A stretch of DNA of 64,000 nucleotides from Chitinophaga sancti (GTDB lineage Bacteria > Bacteroidota > Bacteroidia > Chitinophagales > Chitinophagaceae). Position numbers and translations under genes: made by a program. This document shows, one piece after another, positions 9,439 through 18,110 of this stretch. The notes under the pieces are model-generated. The model was not told where the DNA came from and searched no databases. It saw only the letters and a list, made by a program, of their open reading frames with translations. The stretch spans positions 6,908,001-6,972,000 of the forward strand of contig NZ_CP139247.1 of the NCBI RefSeq assembly GCF_034087045.1, written 5' to 3'. How positions within the stretch are numbered: position 1 is the stretch's first letter; the number at the start of each line of letters is the position of its first letter.

Positions 9439-10218
9439 TCATTTTCCTTTAAATACAGGTACTCGTTTTTCTACAAAAGCCTGCATGCCTTCTTTCTGAT
9501 CATCGGAGGCAAACAGCAGGTAGAAGTTCTTCCTTTCAAAATGTAAGCCTTCTTCCAGCGAGCTATCGAAAGCTTTCAGTACAGATTCTTTCGCCATGCG
9601 TACAGCGAGTGGACTCAGTGCTGCAATTTCGGTCGCTAACTGGATTGCTTCCTGCAAATATAATTCAACCGGAACGATACGGTTAATTAGTCCTGCATTT
9701 AATGCTTCTATTGCGGTAATAAATTTTCCCGTCAGTACCATTTCCATAGCAAGGGCTTTACCCACGGCCCTTGTAAGGCGTTGGGTTCCTCCTGCTCCGG
9801 GCATCACGCCGATCTTAATTTCAGGTTGTCCGAATCGGGCGGTTTCACTGGCTATGATCATATCGCAAAGCATAACGAGTTCACAGCCACCGCCTAATGC
9901 AAAACCGCTTACTGCTGCAATCAACGGCTTCTTTGTTTTCTTTATTGTATCCCAGGTGCTGAACTGATCGATATTATACATATCCATGGCAGTTTTCCCT
10001 GCCATCTGTTTAATATCAGCGCCTGCCGCAAAAGCTTTTTCATTTCCGCTGATCACGATCACGCGTACACTCTCGTCTGCGTCCAGTGATTTTAATGCTT
10101 CCTTCAGCTCTGTCATTAATTGCAGATTGAGGGCATTCAGTTCTTTGGGGCGGTTCAATTGGATGTGCGCAACATATGGCGCTACTTGCTGGTGTATGAT
10201 TATAAATTCTGGTTGCAT
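9439..10218 (-). CDS. enoyl-CoA hydratase/isomerase family protein
   Basis: 259 residues with the crotonase fold: oxyanion-hole motif AFAAGADIKQM around residue 64, GFALGGGCELVMLCD around residue 106 and FGQPEIKIGVMPGAGGTQRL around residue 133, including the two Glu regions used to add water across the 2-enoyl-CoA double bond in beta-oxidation. Length is exactly that of short-chain enoyl-CoA hydratases. It lies 8 bases after the DUF3667 gene, but that neighbour gives no clue to substrate. It could also be one of the related crotonase-family enzymes acting on other acyl-CoAs. Confidence 0.92.
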   Translation of the reverse strand: MQPEFIIIHQQVAPYVAHIQLNRPKELNALNLQLMTELKEALKSLDADESVRVIVISGNEKAFAAGADIKQMAGKTAMDMYNIDQFSTWDTIKKTKKPLIAAVSGFALGGGCELVMLCDMIIASETARFGQPEIKIGVMPGAGGTQRLTRAVGKALAMEMVLTGKFITAIEALNAGLINRIVPVELYLQEAIQLATEIAALSPLAVRMAKESVLKAFDSSLEEGLHFERKNFYLLFASDDQKEGMQAFVEKRVPVFKGK

Positions 10219-10226
10219 CCCCTAAT

Positions 10227-11156
10227 TTACGTCAAAAATGTAAGCAATATTGAAAACCCGGTGAACACCAGCAGGAGGGTGAAACTATATAACAACACCA
10301 GTAATAAGGCTTTCCAGAATGACTTACCGCCATAAATTTTCTTTAAGGACAACATTAGGTAGATAAAGACGACGATGAGTCCAAAAACAGATATAAAATC
10401 TACACTAAAGAGCCAATCCAATATGGTGGTGAAAAGGTAGAAGATAAAAAAGAACGTATGGAAGTGCAGGGAAAAAATTGCATGGTCGGCATAGAAATAT
10501 TTCTTATTGCGGCGGTAAAACCATTTGAGGTAAAGGGCAAATAGCGGGAGTAAGACGAACATCATTTTGGGATAGTTATGCTGGAATCGTTCGTTGATGC
10601 CCTCCTCTCCTTTTTCCTTTCGTTCTTTCTGTTTAAAATACTGGCGGACAGCCTGTTTTGTAAAAAACCCATCCCGTTGACCTTCAGGCAGGGCTTTTTG
10701 GGCAGCTAAGTAGTCTTTTTCATCTTTGTACTTCTCCAATTTTCCGGTCCAGGCATTGGCAATGCTATCAGTTTTGTCATCGTCATTCAGGTTGTAGCTT
10801 TCGGTGACTACCACCCCTTGGGTGTCACCTTTTTCATCTTTATGCGTGAAGGCGAAATAACTGAAGAAAAAGACGAAGGACGTAAAGATGTAGAACTTAA
10901 TCGGATTTACATACCGGACCCTTTTGCCGGCGGTATATTCCTGGGTGAGGAATCCTGGCCGGAACAGGAGGTACTTGAGGGTGATTAATGTTTTTGAATC
11001 ATAATGGATTACATCGGCGAAGAAGTGGTTGAACAGGTGGCCGAAAGTTTCGTGGGGAACGGTATTTTCCTGACCACAATGAGTACAGTAGCGCTCCGGA
11101 ACTTCGGTGCCGCAATTAAGGCAGTTTTTTTCTGCCCTGATAGGTTGAGTTTTCAA
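10227..11156 (-). CDS. DUF3667 zinc-ribbon membrane protein
   Basis: 309 residues with an N-terminal zinc ribbon (Cys12, Cys15, Cys24, Cys27 in NCLNCG...YCTHCGQ), then the DUF3667 core (TLKYLLFRPGFLTQEY, GKRVRYVNPIKFYIFTSFVFFF) and about four more hydrophobic helices at the C-terminus. The family is largely Bacteroidota; no function is established. The start is a TTG, since no ATG lies between it and the upstream in-frame stop. First gene of a minus-strand group with the enoyl-CoA hydratase and lipoprotein genes. Confidence 0.82.
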   Translation of the reverse strand: MKTQPIRAEKNCLNCGTEVPERYCTHCGQENTVPHETFGHLFNHFFADVIHYDSKTLITLKYLLFRPGFLTQEYTAGKRVRYVNPIKFYIFTSFVFFFSYFAFTHKDEKGDTQGVVVTESYNLNDDDKTDSIANAWTGKLEKYKDEKDYLAAQKALPEGQRDGFFTKQAVRQYFKQKERKEKGEEGINERFQHNYPKMMFVLLPLFALYLKWFYRRNKKYFYADHAIFSLHFHTFFFIFYLFTTILDWLFSVDFISVFGLIVVFIYLMLSLKKIYGGKSFWKALLLVLLYSFTLLLVFTGFSILLTFLT

Positions 11157-11286
11157 TTGGTAAAAGTGTTAGTCCTATAAATATAATTTTTTTAATCTGT
11201 TTTACGTTTTAGGGGAAAACAAAATTGGGTTGGGACTGGATTTCAATAATTTACAAATCCTTCATCCATAACATCCCCTAAATCAT

Positions 11287-11294
11287 TATTTTTG
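11287..11294 (+). promoter_or_regulatory. -7 box before the YD-repeat-like gene
   Basis: TATTTTTG matches TAnnTTTG and ends 8 bases before the ATG at 11303, giving a very short leader. No clear -33 TTG partner is visible. Confidence 0.45.
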
Positions 11295-11302
11295 CATTTA
11301 AT

Positions 11303-12154
11303 ATGTACACGAGGAAAACTTTATTTACAATAGCCATATTTCTGGGACTTTACACAGGGGCCAGGGCCCAGTATTATTACCTGGATATCCTCAATACCAA
11401 ACAGACGGAGGCCAACCAGGCTAATTTCAAAAAGGCCAAAGTACAATCTCAGGTAGTAGTAAGTCTCGATGCTGAGGGACGGAAGACTGATTACGACTTT
11501 AAGAGTGAGCGGGATTTCCTAGACAACTACCGTCAGCTGATGACGGTGACCGCTTCCATCGCTACAGGCCGTTCCATCATGCGGACGTACTTTAATACCC
11601 ACGGTCAGCTGACGAAGATTGTGGATAGTACCCGTAATGTCATTACTACGACCATTTATACGTACGACAAGTACGACTCTTCCCATAATATTAAGGAAAT
11701 TTACGTCAAAACCGAGGATCCTAAGAATAAGTACTCCGTATCAGAAACAAGACGGTATGTGTACGATTCTCTGAACAGACCTACCAGAATGATCCATTTC
11801 CGTGGGGAAAAGCTGGAGGACTCTACTACGGTTAAGTTTGTGCTGGATAGTGCAGGGCACATAGTAGAAGAGCAGGAAACGAACAAAGGCAAGATCTATT
11901 ACAAGTACAATGACCAGGGTTTACTGACGGATATTTACCGCTACTACCCTTCCAAACAGAAGATGTTACCGGATTATGTATTTGACTACGATGCGAAGAA
12001 CAGGATTGGGGCGACGACAACAGTGAATGTTACGTCCGGCGATTATATCATATACAGAAATACGTACAATGAGATGGATCTGTTAGAATCGCAGGATGTG
12101 TATGGCAGGCAGAAAGTGCAGGTGGGTGTGGTCAGGTACAGATATAAATTTTAA
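11303..12154 (+). CDS. secreted YD-repeat-like hypothetical protein
   Basis: 283 residues with a Sec signal peptide (hydrophobic residues about 8-22, cleavage near ARAQ). The rest contains spaced motifs such as YTYDKYDSSHNI, YVYDSLNRPTRMIHF, YKYNDQGLLTDIY and FDYDAKNRI, which resemble the YD (Rhs-type) beta-strand repeat. No toxin domain or core-hyperrepeat end is present and it is far too short to be an Rhs toxin, so it is probably a small periplasmic or surface beta-rich protein. Function unknown. Single gene with its own promoter box and a terminator. Confidence 0.75.
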   Translation: MYTRKTLFTIAIFLGLYTGARAQYYYLDILNTKQTEANQANFKKAKVQSQVVVSLDAEGRKTDYDFKSERDFLDNYRQLMTVTASIATGRSIMRTYFNTHGQLTKIVDSTRNVITTTIYTYDKYDSSHNIKEIYVKTEDPKNKYSVSETRRYVYDSLNRPTRMIHFRGEKLEDSTTVKFVLDSAGHIVEEQETNKGKIYYKYNDQGLLTDIYRYYPSKQKMLPDYVFDYDAKNRIGATTTVNVTSGDYIIYRNTYNEMDLLESQDVYGRQKVQVGVVRYRYKF

Positions 12155-12164
12155 AGATTTTTAG

Positions 12165-12192
12165 AAAAGGCTGTGGTATCGCAGTCTTTTTT
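12165..12192 (+). terminator. intrinsic terminator after the YD-repeat-like gene
   Basis: Stem AAAAGGCTG (12165-12173) with CAGTCTTTT (12182-12190), 8-base loop, running into T residues, 11 bases after the stop. Confidence 0.65.
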
Positions 12193-12267
12193 ATTTACTT
12201 TAAAGCTTTGCTGGGCTTGGTTTTCGAGTGGTGGTCTACAAATTCCAAAAAATAAGGATAAGATTTT

Positions 12268-12297
12268 TTTGTTTTTATAAAACAAATCCTATCTTTG
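12268..12297 (+). promoter_or_regulatory. promoter of tRNA-Gly/tRNA-Leu
   Basis: TTTG (12268-12271) and TATCTTTG (12290-12297) fit the Bacteroidota -33/-7 pair. Four bases after the box begins TCCCAACG, which recurs at the same distance from the box at the second tRNA-Gly gene (27006-27013), marking a conserved start region. Confidence 0.7.
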
Positions 12298-12353
12298 CAA
12301 TCCCAACGAAAAAACAACGGGTTGTTTCTGAGGGAAATAAGTTCTTAATACAA

Positions 12354-12426
<73 letters not shown>

Positions 12427-12477
12427 CACTGACAAACTTCCAAATTGCAGTGCAATTTGGATTTTTTGTTTAGGGCC

Positions 12478-12563
12478 ACCCGGGTGGTGGAATCGGTAGA
12501 CACGCGGGACTTAAAATCCCGTTCCCAGCAATGGGAGTGTGGGTTCAACTCCCATCCCGGGTA
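12478..12563 (+). tRNA. tRNA-Leu (anticodon TAA)
   Basis: 86-nt class II tRNA with a long variable arm. Acceptor ACCCGGG/CCCGGGT, D region TGGTGGAATCGGTAGACAC as in other Leu tRNAs, anticodon stem CGGGA/TCCCG with loop CTTAAAA (TAA), T loop TTCAACT, discriminator A. CCA is not encoded. It lies 51 bases after tRNA-Gly and is probably processed from the same transcript. Confidence 0.96.
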
Positions 12564-12591
12564 CAGATGAAGCTGGCGCTTCAAGATTTTG

Positions 12592-12621
12592 AAAAGGCAT
12601 CGCTCTCGCGGTGCCTTTTTT
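12592..12621 (+). terminator. terminator of the tRNA-Gly/tRNA-Leu transcript
   Basis: Twelve-base stem (12592-12603 with 12608-12619, one G-T pair) with a TCTC loop, followed by T residues, 28 bases after tRNA-Leu. Confidence 0.8.
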
Positions 12622-12729
12622 GTTATTGGAAAACCACATTACATTCAATAGCAACCATAGCCTTCCTATTTCATCCGGGAGTAATTAAAAATAAACCAGC
12701 CCATTTAATTATAAACCGGCCTTTACTAT

Positions 12730-13569
12730 TTAAAACTGAAACCCATTTATCACCTTCGCTAATATCTCGGCCATAATAGCCCCTCCTTTATCAGAAGGAT
12801 GTATCCCATCATAAGTAACATCTATTGCTTCTTTAGGATAAGGATATATATCTCCCACAGTAAATGGTATTTTAATATAATCAGGATAAGGATACTCTTT
12901 GTACTCGCGCGTTAAAGGATCCCTAAGATATTTAAACTTCACAGCCTGTGCTATCCCCAACCTGGGTTCACTATAAAGATCCACTACCTCCAGGTTTTCT
13001 TTCTTACCAATTGCTTTCACCGCATTAACAAATGATTCCAGACTCTGTCCCTCCTGGTCTTTATAAGACCCCCAGCTACTGAAATTATGATTGAGAATGT
13101 AAACAAAATCGCCACGCTGCATAGGTGTCATCAGTATAATATGTGCTTTCGGGTTAAGGCTACGCAATTTGTCAATAATCACCCTGAAAGCCCCATTTAG
13201 AGTAGCAATCCCGGTGTTGTTAGTATAATCGTCCAATGTACCTGTTTTTACACCCAACCACCAGTCATTAGTACCCAGGAATACAGTATAAACATCTGAT
13301 GGCTTCAGATCCAAATCATCAATCTTATAGGCAATTTCAACGCTTGTCAGATAATTTTGCCCTTTGTTGATATACGTCAGGCCTGGCACCAGTTCTGTTG
13401 TTCTCGTTATCCATCCTTTTTCAACCCGGTTCTGACTTTCTTCCAGATGGTCATTTAAATAAGTAAAGGAATCGCCAATGGCAGTCCAGGTAATTTCCTT
13501 TTGTGGCACAAAGGAACTCAGCACAAGTGAAAAAAGGAGTAATAGGGAAAATAGTTTGCACCCTTTCAT
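12730..13569 (-). CDS. secreted SGNH/GDSL hydrolase
   Basis: 279 residues with a signal peptide (hydrophobic residues about 6-20). SGNH blocks are clear: block I IGDSFTY near residue 31 with the nucleophile Ser, block III GTND near residue 95, and block V DGIHPSDKG with Asp254 and His257 of the catalytic triad. These enzymes cleave esters of carbohydrates or lipids; the substrate cannot be read from sequence. It stands alone between the tRNA cluster and a divergent TPR gene. No clear -7 box is visible in the 276 bases before its start. Confidence 0.87.
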   Translation of the reverse strand: MKGCKLFSLLLLFSLVLSSFVPQKEITWTAIGDSFTYLNDHLEESQNRVEKGWITRTTELVPGLTYINKGQNYLTSVEIAYKIDDLDLKPSDVYTVFLGTNDWWLGVKTGTLDDYTNNTGIATLNGAFRVIIDKLRSLNPKAHIILMTPMQRGDFVYILNHNFSSWGSYKDQEGQSLESFVNAVKAIGKKENLEVVDLYSEPRLGIAQAVKFKYLRDPLTREYKEYPYPDYIKIPFTVGDIYPYPKEAIDVTYDGIHPSDKGGAIMAEILAKVINGFQF

Positions 13570-13845
13570 ATCATTCTTTTAACATATATACGTAGCATAT
13601 ATATTTATGGTTGCAAACTTTTTAACATAAATAATGCCTGCTCCACTAATTTTATGTAAGATTCCAATGTAAGCATGGCCGGAAATTTTAATAATTTCCT
13701 GAAAATCATTCCACGAATTAAAATATGCTAAGACACAAACTATTATGACTCCTAACCTTACTAAAGAATAAATTTTTCATCCGAAAAATGATACCTTCAT
13801 TTCCACCACCGAATTTCATTCGTAACATCCTTAATATCCACCAAA

Positions 13846-15180
13846 TTGACATCCAGATTCCAATTACCCGATATTGATAATGATGACTTTAAAGCAACAA
13901 TTGCCCAGACCAAACAGGCTATAAAAACTTTAAAAGAAAACAATGATACTGACTCATTAGCCCAGGCATATACTCACCTGGCTAATGCCTACTATCATTT
14001 AGGAAACTATCAAAAAGCACAATTGTATTGGAAAGAAGGAAACAAATTCATCCATTCAAAGATGCCCCCATCTCTTGTATCATATTCCTATTATACAATA
14101 GGAATAATACTGAAGGCAAAAAACAAATTCAGACTGGCCCAACAAGCATTTATTAACAGCATTAAAGCCTGTCCGGAAAATCCTCATCCGGATTTATTAA
14201 TTAATTTATCCTCGACTCAATTTGAATTACATCAATTTGATAAAGGAAGAGCTAATCTTGAAAGAGCACAGCATATAACGAATGAAAGCCCCCAATTAGA
14301 TGAGTTAGCTGCCCATTACTTCATACAGGAAGGAAAATTTAAACAAGCGAAGCAAAGACTCCAGTCCGCCCTAAAATTATATAAGAAGATATTCGATGAA
14401 AATAACCCGAATGTTATCAGGGTGCATTCTTCACTGGATCAATTAAAATCAGGAGATGAAAATGAGCTTCGCATTCAAATAACTACCGGTGGTCTTTTCT
14501 ATTCTTTGAAAGAATACATCAACATCTATATTGCCTTGTATAAACAAACAGTTGATATGTTTGGAAGTATTAAAGCAATTACCAAACACCTCACTACCGA
14601 TCAATATCTGCACGATTACCAATTCTTCTCCTTCACAAAATGTTGTAAAAGCTTCGTTGCATTTTCTGCCCTGGTAAATAAAGGAACCACTGAAGACGCC
14701 ATGGTATTACTGTATACTATTTATCGGAACTATCTTACAATGGCGTACCTTAATAAGGATCCGAAACAAGTGCTTTCCTTATTTAAAACGCCCAACAATA
14801 AACCCATAGAACTAATTGATCTGGTTAAATTATCACCCTATCCGGAAGATAAAATAATCCATAACTTCCTCGATAAATATTTAAGTAACTTCGCATATTC
14901 TAATTTTACAACATCAGAATATTACCGTAGTATTGATGAGACATATTATCAATATAGCGCTAAGAATATACTGATCCAGGCAACAGAAATTGGTTTATAT
15001 CTTCAATTACTAATTATTAAAGAAATCGGCACATTGATAAGCAATGATAAATGGAAAAATCTTGTTGCTAAATTTATTAGGGAAGCGATACCTTTGCTTG
15101 TTGCCAGAATAGAAGTAACACATAAGGAAGATAATAAGCTTATGGCTGCAATGAAAAAAAGATTAGTTTATGCAAATTAG
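13846..15180 (+). CDS. TPR-containing hypothetical protein
   Basis: 444 residues without a signal peptide. Residues about 36-190 carry tetratricopeptide-like helix pairs (SLAQAYTHLANAYYHLGNY, LAQQAFINSIKACPENP, KQAKQRLQSALKLY), expected to mediate protein contacts. The C-terminal half (about 220-444) is helical and unrecognised. Between the upstream in-frame stop (13789) and the ORF there is no ATG, so TTG at 13846 or ATT at 13813 must serve as start, or the gene starts differently. Codon use is more AT-rich than its neighbours, which may mean acquisition from elsewhere. It ends with TAG. Confidence 0.68.
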   Translation: MTSRFQLPDIDNDDFKATIAQTKQAIKTLKENNDTDSLAQAYTHLANAYYHLGNYQKAQLYWKEGNKFIHSKMPPSLVSYSYYTIGIILKAKNKFRLAQQAFINSIKACPENPHPDLLINLSSTQFELHQFDKGRANLERAQHITNESPQLDELAAHYFIQEGKFKQAKQRLQSALKLYKKIFDENNPNVIRVHSSLDQLKSGDENELRIQITTGGLFYSLKEYINIYIALYKQTVDMFGSIKAITKHLTTDQYLHDYQFFSFTKCCKSFVAFSALVNKGTTEDAMVLLYTIYRNYLTMAYLNKDPKQVLSLFKTPNNKPIELIDLVKLSPYPEDKIIHNFLDKYLSNFAYSNFTTSEYYRSIDETYYQYSAKNILIQATEIGLYLQLLIIKEIGTLISNDKWKNLVAKFIREAIPLLVARIEVTHKEDNKLMAAMKKRLVYAN

Positions 15181-15248
15181 AACTACTATTCAATTAACCA
15201 GTTTTGGATGACCCGGAAGACCTCCAATTAAAAATTAGCCTATAAATG

Positions 15249-15256
15249 TATATTTG
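15249..15256 (+). promoter_or_regulatory. -7 box that decides the start of the next gene
   Basis: TATATTTG matches TAnnTTTG. It overlaps the first possible ATG (15246) and ends 7 bases before the ATG at 15264, so only the latter can be translated from this promoter. Confidence 0.5.
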
Positions 15257-15263
15257 CCACGCT

Positions 15264-16034
15264 ATGAAACTATATTATCTCCTTTTATCCCTGATCATCA
15301 TCGGCGGATGTCAATCAGCTCCACAGCGGAAAGAAATACGCAATGATAGCACCCACCCATTTGAAAATGCTATCACTGAAGAACAATCCCCAAAAAAATT
15401 CCATGAGGTCATCACTACCGATCTTAATAATGATGGTAAAATGGATACCATCACGATATCTGGCCCTCCCCTGGATCCCGGCACATTTCAACAGATTGAA
15501 ATCGCATTAAATGGTGGAGACGTAAAAACTTTTGAAACTGATGGCGCCTGGGATATCATAGACTCATCGTTCCTGAATGAAAACCAGAATGCCGTCAATT
15601 CTCCCCTTGTCTTTGTTTATAAAGACAACAACCAGTTTGCAATATTGCTATTTGGATATATCTATGGAGCAGGAAGAGAAGATTTCAATATCATCTATGG
15701 TAAAGGTGCACACTTCAAAATGGTTTTCGATAAAGCATTTGAAACCCCTATGAAATTGCAGGATATTAATCATGATGGTCAATTAACATTGCTGGGTCGT
15801 GAAGGATGGGTGGAATTATTTGGCAGAACAACTATAGATAGCCTCGGACCTGTAGATATCGGCACCTATGACCCGTTTTCTGTGCTTACTATTGACATGG
15901 ATACTGTGGTGATGGATGAAACAGCTACCCGCGAGTACAATGAACAGAAATATATATGGCTTGGCCCAAAGGCGAGTGAATCACAGAAAATTTATTATCC
16001 TGAAAATGGTGGTAAGCCTGTATTAGCAAAGTAA
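15264..16034 (+). CDS. lipoprotein with calcium-loop-like motifs, function unknown
   Basis: 256 residues from the ATG at 15264, which gives a clean lipoprotein signal (MKLYYLLLSLIIIGGC, Cys16). A start at 15246 would add residues that overlap a promoter box. The mature protein has two aspartate-rich loops, DLNNDGKMD and DINHDGQLT, resembling EF-hand or VCBS/FG-GAP calcium-binding loops and spaced as in beta-propeller-like surface proteins. No enzyme motif is visible. Expected in the outer-membrane or periplasmic leaflet. Single gene. Confidence 0.75.
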   Translation: MKLYYLLLSLIIIGGCQSAPQRKEIRNDSTHPFENAITEEQSPKKFHEVITTDLNNDGKMDTITISGPPLDPGTFQQIEIALNGGDVKTFETDGAWDIIDSSFLNENQNAVNSPLVFVYKDNNQFAILLFGYIYGAGREDFNIIYGKGAHFKMVFDKAFETPMKLQDINHDGQLTLLGREGWVELFGRTTIDSLGPVDIGTYDPFSVLTIDMDTVVMDETATREYNEQKYIWLGPKASESQKIYYPENGGKPVLAK

Positions 16035-16095
16035 AAAATTGAGGCATCACAATAGCGTGCATCAAAACGCGCTTTTGAAAATAAACAAATTAAAC

Positions 16096-16118
16096 GGAGA
16101 AGTCAACCTAACTTCTCC
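16096..16118 (-). terminator. possible terminator of the helicase gene
   Basis: Eight-base stem GGAGAAGT (16096-16103) with ACTTCTCC (16111-16118), 11 bases past the helicase stop on the minus strand. The following T-run is interrupted, so this is weak. Confidence 0.35.
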
Positions 16119-16128
16119 AACAAAATAT

Positions 16129-17925
16129 CTAATCCAAATAATATCCCAATTGCTTCAACCGCTCCAAAATCGCTCCCTTCGTCCTGTCAAAATACACCGT
16201 CAGCCTGCTCACCGGCATCCCCTTCTCAAACATGATCTTTAACTCCTCATCCTGCCTTGCCGACCATGGCTTCGCCGCCTCTTTTAACGCTGCTCTCTTC
16301 TTAATAATATTCTTTTCGGGCGTAGACGTATGCTTATTAATTCTTCTCAGTGAAGAAGTCCTGACATTATTATAAGGATTCCCTTCTGCCTTCACCTTCA
16401 AAACATTAATATACGGCGAGGCTGGAAAACCCGCAGGCACCAGCGTCTCAGGAATATTCAACTGCCCCTTGGTCCTTGTAACCGCAACGTATAAAAGGTT
16501 CACCTCCTCCATCAACCGATCCACATCAGCCTCTTCCTTTTTATTCAATTCCTTCAGCTTCTCCTCCGCAATAAAATCATTCACCAGGTACACCGTATCA
16601 TACTCCATCCCTTTCGCCCTGTGCACCGTTGAAAAGATCATCTCTGCCTTATGTCGATGCTCATCCCCTACATGCAACGCTTTCAACTTCTTCATGATCG
16701 CAAAGATCTCATTCCCATATTCCTTCACAATCTCTACCATCGTCGCCAGCTGCACATCCTCCGTTTTTTCTATATATTCTTCCAGCTCATCCAGGTTCCG
16801 CATTGACTTCACCACCTTATCATTCACCTTGTCTAAATTCCCATTCTGCAGGTTCAATACATCATACAAAGATGTACCATCATCTGCATAGGTATATGAA
16901 TTGATATTCCCCTCGAAATAAATATGCTTCACCTTAGGGTTATCTGTAATAAAATCTATCGCGTTCAGCAACAACCCAAGGTTCGTTCTTGCGATCGTAG
17001 CCTTCAGGTTCCCCAGCTTCACAGGCTTTGGCCGCCCAAAGATGGATACCTTTTGCGTTTCGGCCATGTGATTCTTCCAAAAGAGTATCTCAGATGCCAG
17101 ATTAGCCACATCCTGCACATACCGGAAACTCGTTGATAACCGCAGTAAATCGTAATGAGCCTTCTCCAATGAGTTCACCGCATGCCGCCATCCATAAATT
17201 TGCTGGTGTACATCCCCTACTATCACCTTTGTCGCTTCCTGCTTCAGGATCACATCCAGCATCACCCCGGAAGCATCCTGTGCTTCATCAAAAAGTATAT
17301 AGTCGTAATATAAAACTGGATTGACCAACTGGAACTTTTTCAAATAAAAATCATGGGTGATCTCTATCTCCCCCGTATTCATTTTATTTAAAATCGCCCG
17401 CGTTCCATTTTCAATAGTGCTATAAAACTTTGTCACAAACGCTACCGCTTCCTTATCTGTCAACGTTTCCAGGTAGTTGAGCTCCACGATCTTTACCGTA
17501 CTGCTGTTACAATAGTAAGAAAGGAATTTATTGATATGCGTCGCTATCACATATTCATTGTGCTTTTCTCCATTCCCCTTCAATCGCAACATATCCACAA
17601 TCTCTCCATTCTTATACCCCTGCCCTCTTACCTTATATTTATGTGCAAATACGATTTGCTTATACGCCAATGAATGCGCAGTCTCTACCCGTACATTTGA
17701 AAGCCCTTTTGCTTCAAACTTACGTGTCGCCTCCAACCTGACTGATTTATTAAACGCTAGATATAATATGGACGGATTGCCGGGCCTCGACGCGGCATAC
17801 TCTACGATAGTCGTAGTCTTGCCGGATCCCGCAATGGCATTGATCCGGACACTGCCCCTTGATTGAATAATAGCAGTCTGCTCTTTAGTCAGCTTTATCG
17901 AAGAATAGCCATTCCCTTGTTCCAT
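16129..17925 (-). CDS. UvrD/FBH1-like superfamily 1 helicase with SANT-like C-terminal tail
   Basis: 598 residues from the ATG at 17925; a GTG at 17949 would add 8 residues. SF1 motifs run in order: Q-motif region (LTKEQTAII), Walker A AGSGKTT, a second helicase motif around YLAFNKSV, Walker B ILFDEAQDAS, GDVHQQIYGWRHA, and motif VI LYVAVTRTKGQL. The core is short and lacks a full UvrD 2B insert, resembling FBH1-type helicases that remodel recombination intermediates. After residue ~545 a tail with PWSARQDEEL and RTKGAILERLKQLG reads like a Myb/SANT-type helix-turn-helix, so it may add DNA binding. Single gene; no nuclease or defence partner beside it. Confidence 0.85.
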   Translation of the reverse strand: MEQGNGYSSIKLTKEQTAIIQSRGSVRINAIAGSGKTTTIVEYAASRPGNPSILYLAFNKSVRLEATRKFEAKGLSNVRVETAHSLAYKQIVFAHKYKVRGQGYKNGEIVDMLRLKGNGEKHNEYVIATHINKFLSYYCNSSTVKIVELNYLETLTDKEAVAFVTKFYSTIENGTRAILNKMNTGEIEITHDFYLKKFQLVNPVLYYDYILFDEAQDASGVMLDVILKQEATKVIVGDVHQQIYGWRHAVNSLEKAHYDLLRLSTSFRYVQDVANLASEILFWKNHMAETQKVSIFGRPKPVKLGNLKATIARTNLGLLLNAIDFITDNPKVKHIYFEGNINSYTYADDGTSLYDVLNLQNGNLDKVNDKVVKSMRNLDELEEYIEKTEDVQLATMVEIVKEYGNEIFAIMKKLKALHVGDEHRHKAEMIFSTVHRAKGMEYDTVYLVNDFIAEEKLKELNKKEEADVDRLMEEVNLLYVAVTRTKGQLNIPETLVPAGFPASPYINVLKVKAEGNPYNNVRTSSLRRINKHTSTPEKNIIKKRAALKEAAKPWSARQDEELKIMFEKGMPVSRLTVYFDRTKGAILERLKQLGYYLD

Positions 17926-18110
17926 AATCGCGAATTTCCAGCTAAACACTCAAATAAAAAAATTGATATGATAAATATCAACACAGGTAAAGCCAGAAAT
18001 TTATTTATTTGAGCATTAAAGGTAAATTTTAATGAAACATCTTTTTTTAAGAAGCTGTTCATTATTCAACCATTTTTCGACAATGCAAATGTGTCTGCTA
18101 CCCAACAAGG

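Noticed and set aside
11303..12154. Rhs/YD-repeat toxin
   Set aside because: Only a few weak YD-like units are present, with no core end motif, toxin tip or immunity gene.
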